Assembly (NCBI GenBank): GCA_009784625.1
Contig: WRBI01000001.1
Location: 1 to 64,000 of the forward strand
DNA from: Oscillospiraceae bacterium
GTDB taxonomy: Bacteria; Bacillota; Clostridia; Oscillospirales; Ruminococcaceae
Direction: 5' to 3'
DNA: 64,000 nt
The translations under genes were made by a program, and so were the position numbers. Each line of letters begins with the position of its first letter. The first letter of the stretch is position 1. Shown piece by piece: positions 52,287 to 60,948 of this stretch. The notes below the pieces were generated by a model. It did no database searches and had not been told where the DNA came from. It worked only from the letters and a program-made list of their open reading frames with translations.

Positions 52287-53825
52287 GTGCGGGCTTTTGC
52301 GGCTTTGTTTTCTTTTTTATTTAAGCGGGCCTTCTTTGTGGGCGTGATCCTGGTCGCACAGATTTGCCTGCTCGCTTTCTTTATTGTTTTTGCCAGCCAG
52401 GAAATTTTTTACGCCTACATCCTCTTTTATCTGATCAGCATTGTTGTGGTGATCTTTATCGTCTCGAACAACGAGAACCCGTCCTTTAAGATCACCTGGA
52501 TCATCGCGATCATGCTGCTCCCGCTGCTGGGCGGGTTCTTCTACCTGCTATTTGGGAACAAGCGGCTGTCTAAGCGGATCTTGAAAATTACCAACCAATC
52601 GCTTCAACAAACACGGGATCAGATGCCCCAAAACACACTGGAGGAAACGCTCTGGGCGCAGTCGCCGAATTTGGCGCTGCAGTGCCGGTATGTCTACAAT
52701 ATGAGCGGCTACCCGGTTTGGGAAGATCACTTTTCACAATACTTTTCAGCCGGTGAGCAGATGTTCGCGCAGATGCTGGCCGAACTGGACAAAGCCGAGC
52801 GGTATATCTTCCTTGAGTATTTTATCCTCGCGCCCGGGCAGATGTGGGACGAGCTGTTCGCGGTTCTGGAGCAAAAGGCAAGGACAGGGGTCGAAGTCCG
52901 GCTGATGTACGACGACGTGGGCACAATCAACCGCCTGCCCCGCGGGTTTGACAAGGCGATCCGCAAAGCGGGTGTAAAGCTCTGTGTCTTTAATCCTTTC
53001 CGGCCACATCTTAGCTCGATCCTCAACCACCGCGATCACCGAAAGCTTTGTGTAATTGACGGCAAGGCCGCCTTTTGCGGCGGAATCAACATCGCGGATG
53101 AGTATATCAACCACAAAGAAATCTACGGCCATTGGAAGGACACCGGCGTTTTGATCAAGGGGCCGGCCGTCTGGGGATTTGTTTTCATGTATCTGCAGCA
53201 GTGGCAGTTCGCGACCGGGGAGGCCGTTGACTTTTCCCGTTACAAAGCCGAAGATCACACCGGTCTGCCCGCCGCGGGCGGATATCTACAGGTCTTCGGG
53301 GACAGCCCGCTTGACCGGGTAAACGTCACCCAGACCGCTTACCACAACATTCTTTCCCGCGCGACCAGGTATGTTTACATCACCACCCCTTATCTGGTTC
53401 TCGATTACGAGACCGAGTCGATTCTCTGCGCGGCGGCCCAAAGCGGGATTGATGTGCGGATCATCACCCCCTGCCGGTATGACAAGTGGTATGTGCATAT
53501 CCTGACCCGGGCGCACTACGCGCGGATTATCCGGGCGGGGGTGCGGGTGTATGAGTACAGCCCGGGGTTTATGCACGGCAAAAGCTATGTGTCGGACGAC
53601 AAAGTCTGCATGATCGGCACCTGTAACATGGATTTTCGCAGCTTCTTTTTGCACTTCGAGTGCTCGGCCGCCTTTTACGAAAGCGCAACGGTCGGGCAGG
53701 TGCGGGACGACTTTCTCGACTGCCTGCGGGTAAGCCGGGAGATCACGCTGGAAGAAAGCCTGAAAGTCTCGCCGGGCGGGCGAGTGCTGCGCTCAATTTT
53801 GAAAGTGTTCGCGCCGTTGTTTTAG
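52287..53825 (+). CDS. cls: Cardiolipin synthase (phospholipase D family)
   Basis: The 512-residue protein starts at GTG 52287, seven bases after AGGAGG; the frame is open further to 52059 but that part lies in the promoter region. Two membrane helices fill residues about 15-95. The two HKD motifs follow: HRDHRKLCVIDGKAAFCGG and MHGKSYVSDDKVCMIGTCN. It joins two phosphatidylglycerols to cardiolipin at the inner membrane. Length and layout are those of bacterial ClsA-type enzymes. A bidirectional terminator follows. Confidence 0.93.
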   Translation: MRAFAALFSFLFKRAFFVGVILVAQICLLAFFIVFASQEIFYAYILFYLISIVVVIFIVSNNENPSFKITWIIAIMLLPLLGGFFYLLFGNKRLSKRILKITNQSLQQTRDQMPQNTLEETLWAQSPNLALQCRYVYNMSGYPVWEDHFSQYFSAGEQMFAQMLAELDKAERYIFLEYFILAPGQMWDELFAVLEQKARTGVEVRLMYDDVGTINRLPRGFDKAIRKAGVKLCVFNPFRPHLSSILNHRDHRKLCVIDGKAAFCGGINIADEYINHKEIYGHWKDTGVLIKGPAVWGFVFMYLQQWQFATGEAVDFSRYKAEDHTGLPAAGGYLQVFGDSPLDRVNVTQTAYHNILSRATRYVYITTPYLVLDYETESILCAAAQSGIDVRIITPCRYDKWYVHILTRAHYARIIRAGVRVYEYSPGFMHGKSYVSDDKVCMIGTCNMDFRSFFLHFECSAAFYESATVGQVRDDFLDCLRVSREITLEESLKVSPGGRVLRSILKVFAPLF

Positions 53826-53868
53826 GCGGCGTTGTCAAGGCATATATGGTTATAGTTAACAAGCGCAA

Positions 53869-53899
53869 AAAACGGGCGGTCAACCTAGCCGCCCGTTTT
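53869..53899. terminator. Terminator after cls
   Basis: AAAACGGGCGG (53869-53879) pairs with CCGCCCGTTTT (53889-53899) around a 9-base loop, followed by ACTTTTTTT. Confidence 0.9.
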
Positions 53900-53915
53900 A
53901 CTTTTTTTGCACACT

Positions 53916-54545
53916 TTACTCATCAATCGCGGCCAGCACAAACGCCCGCATCGCCTGATCCGGGTGGCTGTCTATCTCCGCTTTGAGGACGGGCTCAACG
54001 CCGGGGTAAGCTGCGGCAGCGCCCTGCCAAATCCCCCTGGCGATGGTGTCCGCGTGTTTTAGCTCCCCGCACTGTCCGTAAAGCCCGGGGAGCAGGCGGC
54101 CGCTCACCACTTCGGCCACTTTTTTCAGGTTTTCCTGCTTTGAGGGCTGCTTGCCCATCTTGAACCCGAACATACCGGGGTTTAGGTCGATGGTCAGAAT
54201 GTACGCGGCACTTGCATCCCGCACTTCATCTGAAAGGCAGTCGGCCAGTGCAAACGCCGTTTCCACTTCGGGGGTTAAAAAAGTCTCGCGATAGGTGCTC
54301 ACCAGCTGTTTGCCTTTTATGCTGGGCGAACCCGCTGAATAACCCCACAGGCTGAGCAAAAACCAGATAAAGCGGTCGGCGGCCTGCGTTTTCTTTTTGT
54401 TCGCGAACGTGTACCGCGCCTCCCACCAGGCCGCGGCGGCCCGGCGGTCAGCCTCGGGGATATGGTCCGCGGTTTCGATCTTTTTTCTGCGCTCTATGGG
54501 GTCCGCGATATCGCGCAGTTCCTGCCGGAAACCGGATGTCTGCAT
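53916..54545 (-). CDS. Uncharacterised protein (209 aa)
   Basis: I do not recognise the family with confidence. The protein is helical and soluble, with no signal peptide or membrane segment. Visible features are IADPIERRKKIETADHI near the start, a Trp-rich patch AAAWWEARYTF and FIWFLLSLWGY, and a Gly-containing LNPGMFGFKMGKQPSKQENL. ATG 54545 is the better start (nine bases after AAGGAG) over GTG 54551. It is convergent with cls. The composition matches its neighbours. Confidence 0.6.
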   Translation of the reverse strand: MQTSGFRQELRDIADPIERRKKIETADHIPEADRRAAAAWWEARYTFANKKKTQAADRFIWFLLSLWGYSAGSPSIKGKQLVSTYRETFLTPEVETAFALADCLSDEVRDASAAYILTIDLNPGMFGFKMGKQPSKQENLKKVAEVVSGRLLPGLYGQCGELKHADTIARGIWQGAAAAYPGVEPVLKAEIDSHPDQAMRAFVLAAIDE

Positions 54546-54623
54546 GGTCACTCACTCCTTACTGTGGTGTCAATTTATTCTAATCATGGATTTTCACACT
54601 ACACAATGCGCGTCCGGGTGTTG

Positions 54624-55412
54624 TCATCTAAGATACAGGTACGCCTCCAGCGCCGCCCCGCCCAGACAGCGGGCCTTGTCCGAAATTGTGTTGACCGATA
54701 TTTCACACCGCGGGTCCAGGTCGGCCGTCTTCATCCCTTTTGGTATCTGGCCGCCATCGCGAAGCATCCCGCGCAGAAGCCCGGTGAATGGCGCGGTTAC
54801 CGGAGTCTCATCCACCGTGAAAATGACTTCCCCAGCCTTGACCAGACAGCCGATCTCTTTGTGGGCGATCAGCTTGCCCGCGTGTGGCGCGCGCAGTACA
54901 CGATCGGCGCTTTTGCCGCTAATCTCACCGGGGAGGCCGGTGTTCGGCATCGCGCATCCATCCAGAATCAGCCGCCCAAGATCGTGGCCGCGCATGGTCT
55001 CGATCACCCCGCGCACATCTTTTCCCGCGCAAAATCCCGGGCCAAGCCCGATGGTGACGCCGGCCATATCAATGCGTGTGCCCAAATTTCGCTTGGCCAG
55101 TATCGCATCGACCATACAGGCCGGATTGATCTTGTGGATGTATACCCCATCCGGGTCAACCAGCATCGGAACCTCCCCGGCCTGCCAGCAGCCGGCCAAT
55201 CGGCCGGGGCTGTCTATCCGGCGGGCGACTACATCCTCGACTTTGGCGACGCCGCCGCAGATCGCTTCTGAAAGCGCGACTGTCCGGCGGATGGCGGTGG
55301 GCTCAGCCGTCTCCAGCACCGCCACCGGAAATCCCGCCCGCCAAAATTTTTGCACCACCCCGGTGGCCAGGTCGCCGCCCCCCCGGATGAGTATGATCTC
55401 GTCAAATTTCAT
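54624..55412 (-). CDS. yqeB: YqeB, selenium-dependent molybdenum hydroxylase accessory protein
   Basis: The 262-residue protein matches YqeB (EF2563 family): IILIRGGGDLATGVVQKFW at the start, a Rossmann-like fold, and GLGPGFCAGKDV in the middle, with a C-terminal biotinyl-lipoyl-like region (APHAGKLIAHKEIG, VKAGEVIFTVDE). The family occurs with the selenium-dependent molybdenum hydroxylases, such as clostridial xanthine dehydrogenase, and is thought to help cofactor maturation. It directly abuts YqeC. The hydroxylase itself is not in the window. Downstream genes are purine-related, which fits. Confidence 0.88.
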   Translation of the reverse strand: MKFDEIILIRGGGDLATGVVQKFWRAGFPVAVLETAEPTAIRRTVALSEAICGGVAKVEDVVARRIDSPGRLAGCWQAGEVPMLVDPDGVYIHKINPACMVDAILAKRNLGTRIDMAGVTIGLGPGFCAGKDVRGVIETMRGHDLGRLILDGCAMPNTGLPGEISGKSADRVLRAPHAGKLIAHKEIGCLVKAGEVIFTVDETPVTAPFTGLLRGMLRDGGQIPKGMKTADLDPRCEISVNTISDKARCLGGAALEAYLYLR

Positions 55413-56078
55413 TTACAACGCCTCCCAGTGATCCCGCCGGACGCTACCCAGCAAAAGCTTTTCAAAATATCCCGGCCTCGCTGCCTGTACCGCGTGCAGC
55501 AGCAGCCTCGCGCGGATTGCGGTCTCGCCATCCTCAACTTGATTGACCAGCAGGATTTTTCCGCCCACGCTGTTTTTGAACATGCCAGCCGGATTGACAA
55601 CCATATCCGCCAGCGACCGGATTTCGATCCGCTCCCCTGCCCGAATCCCGGTCAACGCCAGGAACTGCGGCAGATTGTGCACCCATTCATCACCGGCCAA
55701 TCGGCCGAGCGCGTTTAATGTGACTACCCCGATTGTTTTGTCGACATATTCGGGGATGACCGGCTCATCCGCCCGCCAGCCTTTGCAGGGCTTGCCCCGC
55801 GATCCGTCCGCTTCAAGCAGACTCAGGTCGTAGTGTTTTACCAGATCGGCCAATTCGCACGGTGTAAAGGCTTCAAACTTGCCAGTTGATGGATTGAGGA
55901 TTCCGCGGCAGTCGGCTTTCCCCGCCTGCATCGGGAACATCTTGGTGGTCGGCGAAATGAGCACCCGTTTTTCGGGATAGCTGTCGGCAATCCGGTCAAT
56001 CAGCGATGTTTTTCCCCCGCACCCAACCACGGCTACAACACAGGGAAAGTCAAGCGCGAGGGCTGTGATTGTCCGCAT
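55413..56078 (-). CDS. yqeC: YqeC, selenium cofactor biosynthesis protein
   Basis: The 221-residue protein shows a P-loop-like VVAVVGCGGKTSLIDRIA, ISPTTKMFP, LLEADGSRGKPCKGW and VVTLNALG, all typical of YqeC. It is associated with the selenium-dependent molybdenum cofactor. ATG 56078 follows GGGAGACAAACG; a longer frame lies over the divergent gene. It ends one codon before yqeB starts. The divergent MocA-like gene has the same theme, so the three probably form one functional unit. Confidence 0.88.
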   Translation of the reverse strand: MRTITALALDFPCVVAVVGCGGKTSLIDRIADSYPEKRVLISPTTKMFPMQAGKADCRGILNPSTGKFEAFTPCELADLVKHYDLSLLEADGSRGKPCKGWRADEPVIPEYVDKTIGVVTLNALGRLAGDEWVHNLPQFLALTGIRAGERIEIRSLADMVVNPAGMFKNSVGGKILLVNQVEDGETAIRARLLLHAVQAARPGYFEKLLLGSVRRDHWEAL

Positions 56079-56157
56079 TCGTTTGTCTCCCTTAGTGAAT
56101 TTTTCTTGCCAAACCTGACCGGTTGGGGTAGACTTGGGTAAAGGGGGCAGGCGTGTG

Positions 56158-56748
56158 ATGAAAAGTGATATCAGCGGGATTTTGCTGGCCGCGGGGCTTT
56201 CTCGCCGGATGGGCGCGGATAAGCTGTTGCTGGAATATGCGGGGCAGACCCTCCTTGCGCGGGCGGTGGCCCTGCTCGGCAGCCTGCCCTGCCGCGAGAA
56301 AATTCTTGTGACCACAGCCGGGCGGCTGTCTGCGATTGACCTGCCCGCCGGTATCCGGGCGATCGTCAACCCCAACCCGGGGATCGGGCAAAGTGAGAGT
56401 TTGCGGCTTGGACTCGCCGCCGCGGCCAGGCGCAACTACCTGTTTTTAAATGCCGACCAGCCCCGTCTGTACCCGGATGCCCTTGCCCCGCTCTTCACAC
56501 TGGCCGGCGAGAATCCCGAGAAGATTGTCTTCCCGACTGTCAATGGGCAGCCCTGCCCGCCGGTCTTGTTCCCCGCGGTTTTTCGGGAGGATTTGCTGGC
56601 ACAAACCGGCGACGCCGGAGGCCGGGCAGTCCGCACAGCCAACCCGGAGCTCTGCCTGACATTTGAAGTGGGCAACCCGGAAGACTTTCTGGATGTCGAC
56701 ACCCCCCAAGACTACAGGCGGATGTCAGTCACTTCGGATATCTTTTAG
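56158..56748 (+). CDS. MocA-like molybdopterin nucleotidyltransferase
   Basis: The 196-residue protein has the nucleotidyltransferase start GILLAAGLSRRMGADKLLLEY, followed by NPNPGIGQSESLRLGLAAA and LFLNADQPRLYP, as in MocA, which attaches CMP to molybdopterin. The final VDTPQDYRRM is also normal. ATG 56158 is used, with GGGGGCAGG upstream. The gene is divergent from yqeC, 79 bases apart. It probably supplies the cytosine-dinucleotide form of the cofactor to the selenium-dependent hydroxylase. Confidence 0.88.
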   Translation: MKSDISGILLAAGLSRRMGADKLLLEYAGQTLLARAVALLGSLPCREKILVTTAGRLSAIDLPAGIRAIVNPNPGIGQSESLRLGLAAAARRNYLFLNADQPRLYPDALAPLFTLAGENPEKIVFPTVNGQPCPPVLFPAVFREDLLAQTGDAGGRAVRTANPELCLTFEVGNPEDFLDVDTPQDYRRMSVTSDIF

Positions 56749-56860
56749 TATAAAAACAACGCCCGGCTTTGTCAATCACAGGTAAGCCACCTGTCTCGCG
56801 CCCACCTCTATTTCTCCCGCCAAGCAAGCTTTTTTTATCCTAAAATATTCATATTTTATC

Positions 56861-56889
56861 TTGATTTATTTTCCATTTTATAGTATAAT
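56861..56889 (+). promoter_or_regulatory. Promoter of the adenine deaminase gene
   Basis: TTGATT (56861-56866) and TATAAT (56884-56889), 17 bases apart, lie in an AT-rich tract. The transcript would start near 56896 and include the structured leader. Confidence 0.75.
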
Positions 56890-56895
56890 TGAACG

Positions 56896-56946
56896 AGTAA
56901 TCAATGGGACGTGGGCACGGGTTGAACCGTGCCCTGCATCATTACT
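56896..56946 (+). promoter_or_regulatory. Structured mRNA leader before the adenine deaminase gene
   Basis: Two nested stems: outer AGTAAT/ATTACT (56896-56901 with 56941-56946) and inner GGGCACGG/CCGTGCCC (56913-56920 with 56927-56934, loop GTTGAA). An asymmetric internal loop of 11 and 6 bases lies between. It does not match the purine riboswitch I know (no TATA...GGTTT core). It may be a regulatory RNA; no T-run terminator follows. Confidence 0.4.
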
Positions 56947-56969
56947 TCAGCAGTTAAGGAGGGGAGCTT

Positions 56970-58703
56970 ATGACCAAAGAAGCGCTAAAGAAATTGATCG
57001 ACACAGCGGCCGGGCGAATCCCTGCTGACCTGGTGATCAAAAACGCCAGGGTGGTGGATGTCTTTGGCGGTGCAGTTACCCAGGGCGACATCGCGGTCTC
57101 GAACGGCTTGATCGCCGGGGTCGGGCAATACGAGGGCATGGAAGTAATCGACGCACAAGGCCGCTACGCAACCCCCGGATTTATTGACAGCCACATACAT
57201 ATCGAATCCTCATACCTCACCCCCGAAGAGATCGGCCGTCTGCTTGTTCCCTGCGGCACGACTACAATCGTGGCTGACCCGCACGAGATCGTGAATGTGA
57301 CCGGCCTGCGCGGGATGGAGTATATGCTGGACGCGGCCGAAGAGACCGCGCTGGACATAAAGTATATGCTGCCCTCCTGTGTGCCGGCCACCTCGTTTGA
57401 ACACGCGGGCGGCGCGATCGGCGCGAAAGAAATCGCCCAGGCGCTGCGCGACAAGCGAATCCTCGGGCTGGGCGAGTTTATGGATTATCCCGGCGTGATA
57501 AACGCAGCCGACTTTGCGCTTGAGCGCTTGCTGGCCGCTCAGGAGGCGGGCGTCCCCATCGACGGGCACGCGCCTCTGGTTACCGGCAAATCGCTCAACG
57601 CGTACGCAGCCGGAAAAATCATCACCGACCACGAGTGTACAACGGTGGAAGAGATGCACGAGAAAATCTCAGCCGGGATGTACATCCTAATGCGGCACGG
57701 CTCGGCCTGCCACGACCTTGAGCGTCTGCTGGCCGGGGTAACCGCCCGAAACAGTGCGCGCTGTCTGCTCTGTTCGGACGACCGCCAGCCCAAAACCATT
57801 CTTGAGCACGGGCACCTCGACTACCACTTGCGGATCTGTGTACAAAAGGGAATTGACCCGGTCACCGCCATTCAGATGGCCACCCTGAACGCCGCCACCT
57901 GTTACGGGATGAGTGACCGCGGCGCCATCGCGCCCGGGCGGCGGGCCGACATTACATTGCTGGATGACCTTGTTGCGTTCAAGGCAAGGCAGGTATTCAT
58001 CGCGGGCAGGCTGATCGCCGAAGACGGCATCTATCTGCCCCAAGTCAGGCAGAGGGATTGCGCGGCTATGCGCGGGCGCTTTTATGTCAAAGGTTTTTCG
58101 GCCGACAAACTTAAGCTCAACTTGCACAGCGACAAAGTCAACACAATCGAGTTTATGCCGGGCGGAGTGATGACCAAAAAAAGCGTGGCTGCAATCAAGC
58201 GGGACACGCAGGGCGACTTTGTCCGGGATGAAGGCGCGGATATCGTAAAGGTAGCGGTGGTCGAGCGGCATCAAAACACCGGCAACGTGGCGGTCGCACT
58301 GCTGCAAGGTTACGGGATTCGTGCCGGCGCGGTGGCGCTGTCCATCGCCCACGACTCGCACAACATTATCACGGCCGGGGTGAGCGACGCTGAGATCGCC
58401 TTCGCGGTTGAGACGCTGATCGCGCAGGGCGGCGGGATTGTGCTGGTCAAAGACTTAGAGGTGCTTGAAACCATGCCGCTGCCCATCGGCGGAATTATGA
58501 GCGACCAGACCGGCGAGTGGGTGGACGAAAAGCTGGCCTCCATCCACGAGCTTGCGCATGATACCCTGGGTATCAGCAAGGCGGTCGAGCCGGTTATGTC
58601 CCTGTGTTTTATGGCGCTGCCGGTTATCCCCGATATCAAGCTGACCGACATGGGGTTGTTCGACGTGCGCAAGTTCGATTTCATACCGCTTGAGGCGGAG
58701 TAA
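56970..58703 (+). CDS. ade: Adenine deaminase
   Basis: The 577-residue amidohydrolase matches Ade: the metal site GFIDSHIHIESSYLTPEE, VADPHEIVNV, LGLGEFMDYPGV and GHAPLVTG, and the C-terminal domain with ISHDSHN-like IAHDSHNIITAGVSD and GGIMSDQTGEWV. It converts adenine to hypoxanthine and ammonia. ATG 56970 follows AAGGAGGGGAGCTT. It is next to an NCS2 permease and near molybdenum hydroxylase accessory genes, so hypoxanthine would be oxidised further. Confidence 0.95.
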   Translation: MTKEALKKLIDTAAGRIPADLVIKNARVVDVFGGAVTQGDIAVSNGLIAGVGQYEGMEVIDAQGRYATPGFIDSHIHIESSYLTPEEIGRLLVPCGTTTIVADPHEIVNVTGLRGMEYMLDAAEETALDIKYMLPSCVPATSFEHAGGAIGAKEIAQALRDKRILGLGEFMDYPGVINAADFALERLLAAQEAGVPIDGHAPLVTGKSLNAYAAGKIITDHECTTVEEMHEKISAGMYILMRHGSACHDLERLLAGVTARNSARCLLCSDDRQPKTILEHGHLDYHLRICVQKGIDPVTAIQMATLNAATCYGMSDRGAIAPGRRADITLLDDLVAFKARQVFIAGRLIAEDGIYLPQVRQRDCAAMRGRFYVKGFSADKLKLNLHSDKVNTIEFMPGGVMTKKSVAAIKRDTQGDFVRDEGADIVKVAVVERHQNTGNVAVALLQGYGIRAGAVALSIAHDSHNIITAGVSDAEIAFAVETLIAQGGGIVLVKDLEVLETMPLPIGGIMSDQTGEWVDEKLASIHELAHDTLGISKAVEPVMSLCFMALPVIPDIKLTDMGLFDVRKFDFIPLEAE

Positions 58704-58781
58704 ATAACAAGGGGGTGTGCTGCCGGTCTGTGTCTAATTGTCCGCTGTCACCATTACGGTTTTTGAGAGGAGAATGATGTT

Positions 58782-59840
58782 ATGGAACTACAAGACATTC
58801 TTGCGGCAATAGGTGTCGTATTTAACGGGATACCCATGATGATCTTTGCCATGAGTTACGGGTTTATGGCGGCGCCCACCGCGATCGGTTACGCGATCGG
58901 CGCGGGCGGGATGCTGATGACCGGTGCGGTCACGCCGATATCCATTCAGGCGGGGACAATTGCGCTGGTCGGTACAATGGGCAAGCAGATCAGGGAACGG
59001 CTGAGCATCGCGCTCTTTGCCGGTTTAATTATGGCGGTGGTCGGGGCTCTTGGCCTGATTCACGTAATCATGGATTTCGCCGGACGCAATGTCGTGCTCG
59101 GGATGCAGGCCGGCGTTGGGATTATTTTGGCCAGAGTCGGGATCGACATGATCAAAACCGACCGCTTTGTCGGGCTCATCTCTCTAATCAGCGCACTGGC
59201 CGTATACCTGCCCACACAGGATCTGGTCTACACGATCGTGGTCAGCGTAATCGTTTCCAGCAGCGCTTTCCTGTGGAAGAACAAAAAGCCGATGGATATC
59301 AATTCCGAAACATATAAGTTTAAAGTGTATAAGCCGGTTCTGAGTTACAACGTGGTGCGGGGTGCGCTTGCGCTGGCCTGTTTGACCATTGGCTCGAACA
59401 TCGCTTTCGGCAATATCACCGCCGGAATGGGCGGCAACACAGCCAACATCAACCACCTGACCCTTTACTCGGGGCTTGCGAATGTGAGCGCACTGTTTGG
59501 CGGCGCACCGGTCGAGTCGATCATTTCGGCTACAGGCGCCGCACCCAACCCGATGATGTCCGGCGTGCTGATGATGCTTCTTTTGGGCGGTATCATGATC
59601 GCCGGGCTGTTGCCCAAAATCGCGCGGTATGTACCTATGCAGTCGGTCGCCGGATTTCTGGTGATCATAGGCGCGTTCGCCACACTGCCGGGCAACGCGT
59701 TCAACGCCTTTGCGGACGCCGCGCGGCCTGAAATGCTGGGCGCGGGCGTAGCCCTTTTGGTCACCGCACTGACCGACCCGTTTATCGGTCTGGTCGCGGG
59801 GGTAGCGATCCGGCTGCTTACCCCGGTGCTTGGGCTGTAG
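58782..59840 (+). CDS. NCS2-type (purine/xanthine) permease
   Basis: The 352-residue membrane protein has about ten to twelve hydrophobic helices and resembles nucleobase permeases of the NCS2/AzgA group: GGMLMTGAVTPISIQAGTIA and GGAPVESIISATGAAPNPMM in the substrate region. It is shorter than typical members (about 430-450), so one or two helices may be absent or it may be a distinct subgroup. It likely imports purine bases such as adenine or xanthine, in keeping with the adjacent adenine deaminase. GAGAGGAGAATGATGTT precedes ATG. Confidence 0.7.
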   Translation: MELQDILAAIGVVFNGIPMMIFAMSYGFMAAPTAIGYAIGAGGMLMTGAVTPISIQAGTIALVGTMGKQIRERLSIALFAGLIMAVVGALGLIHVIMDFAGRNVVLGMQAGVGIILARVGIDMIKTDRFVGLISLISALAVYLPTQDLVYTIVVSVIVSSSAFLWKNKKPMDINSETYKFKVYKPVLSYNVVRGALALACLTIGSNIAFGNITAGMGGNTANINHLTLYSGLANVSALFGGAPVESIISATGAAPNPMMSGVLMMLLLGGIMIAGLLPKIARYVPMQSVAGFLVIIGAFATLPGNAFNAFADAARPEMLGAGVALLVTALTDPFIGLVAGVAIRLLTPVLGL

Positions 59841-59841
59841 G

Positions 59842-59897
59842 CAGTTGACAGTTGACAGTTGAAAATTGACAGTTGAGAATTGACAGTTGACAGTGAA
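59842..59897. repeat. Tandem 7-base repeats
   Basis: Eight heptads follow the permease stop: CAGTTGA three times, AAATTGA, CAGTTGA, GAATTGA, CAGTTGA and a variant CAGTGAA. They are non-coding and lie directly between the stop codon and the terminator. Confidence 0.85.
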
Positions 59898-59923
59898 TGT
59901 ATCGCTTCGCGATTTATTCATAG

Positions 59924-59958
59924 CAAAGCGGGCAAGGATTGTTTCCCTGCCCGCTTTG
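59924..59958. terminator. Bidirectional terminator
   Basis: CAAAGCGGGCA (59924-59934) pairs with TGCCCGCTTTG (59948-59958). It lies between the convergent permease and ABC-transporter genes. Confidence 0.75.
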
Positions 59959-59963
59959 TTGTG

Positions 59964-60944
59964 TTATCTTTCTTCCCGGAAGTAGTTGACCCCCACATGT
60001 GCGGGCGGGCTGTGCTCTTTGATCTGGCGGATGCTGGTGACAATCAACACCAGTATGGTGGCCAGATAAGGGAATTTGTCGTAAATCTGCATCGGGATGC
60101 CGAGCGGCAGATAAAAGCGCATGACGGTGAACCCACCGAAGACCAGTGCGCCGATAAACGCGCGGCTGGGGCTCCAAGTGGCGAAGATGACCAGTGCGAC
60201 CGCGATCCAGCCAAAGCCTTGCACCGAGTTGTGTACCCAAACGCCGGATGTGGTCACCATCGAGATGTACATCCCGCCAAGGCCGCAGATGCCGCCGCCG
60301 ATACAGGTGGCCAGATACTTATAACGGGTGACGTTGATGCTGGCCGCATCAGCGGTGGCCGGGCTTTCACCCACCGCCCGCAAATTCAGCCCCCAGCGGG
60401 TGCGGTTTAGGAAAAACGCAAGCCCAACCGCCAGCGCCACCGCGAGATAAACCAGAATGTTGTAGTTAAACAGCATCGGCCCGAGAATCGGGATATCCGA
60501 CAGCAGTGGGATGTTCAGGTTGGCAAACCCCTGCCTTGCGCTCAGGCTGATGGTGACAAACCCAACCGGGGAGTTCCGGCCGAAAAATTCGCCGAAAAAG
60601 TTGCCGAAGCCAATCCCGAAGATGGTCAGCGCCAGGCCGGTGACGTTTTGTTGGGTGCGCAAGGACACAACCAGCACACTGTACAAAAACGCACCGAACG
60701 CGCCCGCCAGAAACGCGAAGATAATCGCCAGCAGGACAGCCATAATCCCGGACATTTCGACGCCTAAGCCAACTTCGAGCAGAAAGACGGCGGCCAGCCC
60801 GCTGAGCGCACCCATAAACATCATGCCCTCAACGCCCAGGTTCAGGTTGCCCGACTTTTCGGTCAAAATCTCGCCCAACGTGCCAAAGAGCAGGGGTGTA
60901 CCGGCCAGCACAGCCGCGTTAAAAAAGTTGATGAACGTATCCAC
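59964..60944 (-). CDS. BmpA-type nucleoside ABC transporter permease 2
   Basis: The 326-residue protein belongs to the branched-chain-amino-acid-type permeases (BPD_transp_2), in the nucleoside group (YufQ/NupQ). It has about nine helices, starts with NAAVLAGTPLLFGTLGEILTE, and contains GVEGMMFMGALSGLAAVF and RWGLNLRAVGESPATADAA, the latter the loop that meets the ATPase. It is the last gene of the transporter operon, four bases after the other permease gene. It imports nucleosides such as guanosine or deoxyribonucleosides. Confidence 0.88.
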   Translation of the reverse strand: MDTFINFFNAAVLAGTPLLFGTLGEILTEKSGNLNLGVEGMMFMGALSGLAAVFLLEVGLGVEMSGIMAVLLAIIFAFLAGAFGAFLYSVLVVSLRTQQNVTGLALTIFGIGFGNFFGEFFGRNSPVGFVTISLSARQGFANLNIPLLSDIPILGPMLFNYNILVYLAVALAVGLAFFLNRTRWGLNLRAVGESPATADAASINVTRYKYLATCIGGGICGLGGMYISMVTTSGVWVHNSVQGFGWIAVALVIFATWSPSRAFIGALVFGGFTVMRFYLPLGIPMQIYDKFPYLATILVLIVTSIRQIKEHSPPAHVGVNYFREER

Positions 60945-60948
60945 CCCG

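Noticed and set aside
56896..56946. Purine or mini-ykkC riboswitch
   Set aside because: The conserved core bases of these classes are absent; kept only as an unclassified leader.
59842..59897. CRISPR array
   Set aside because: Units are only seven bases without spacers and no cas genes are present.
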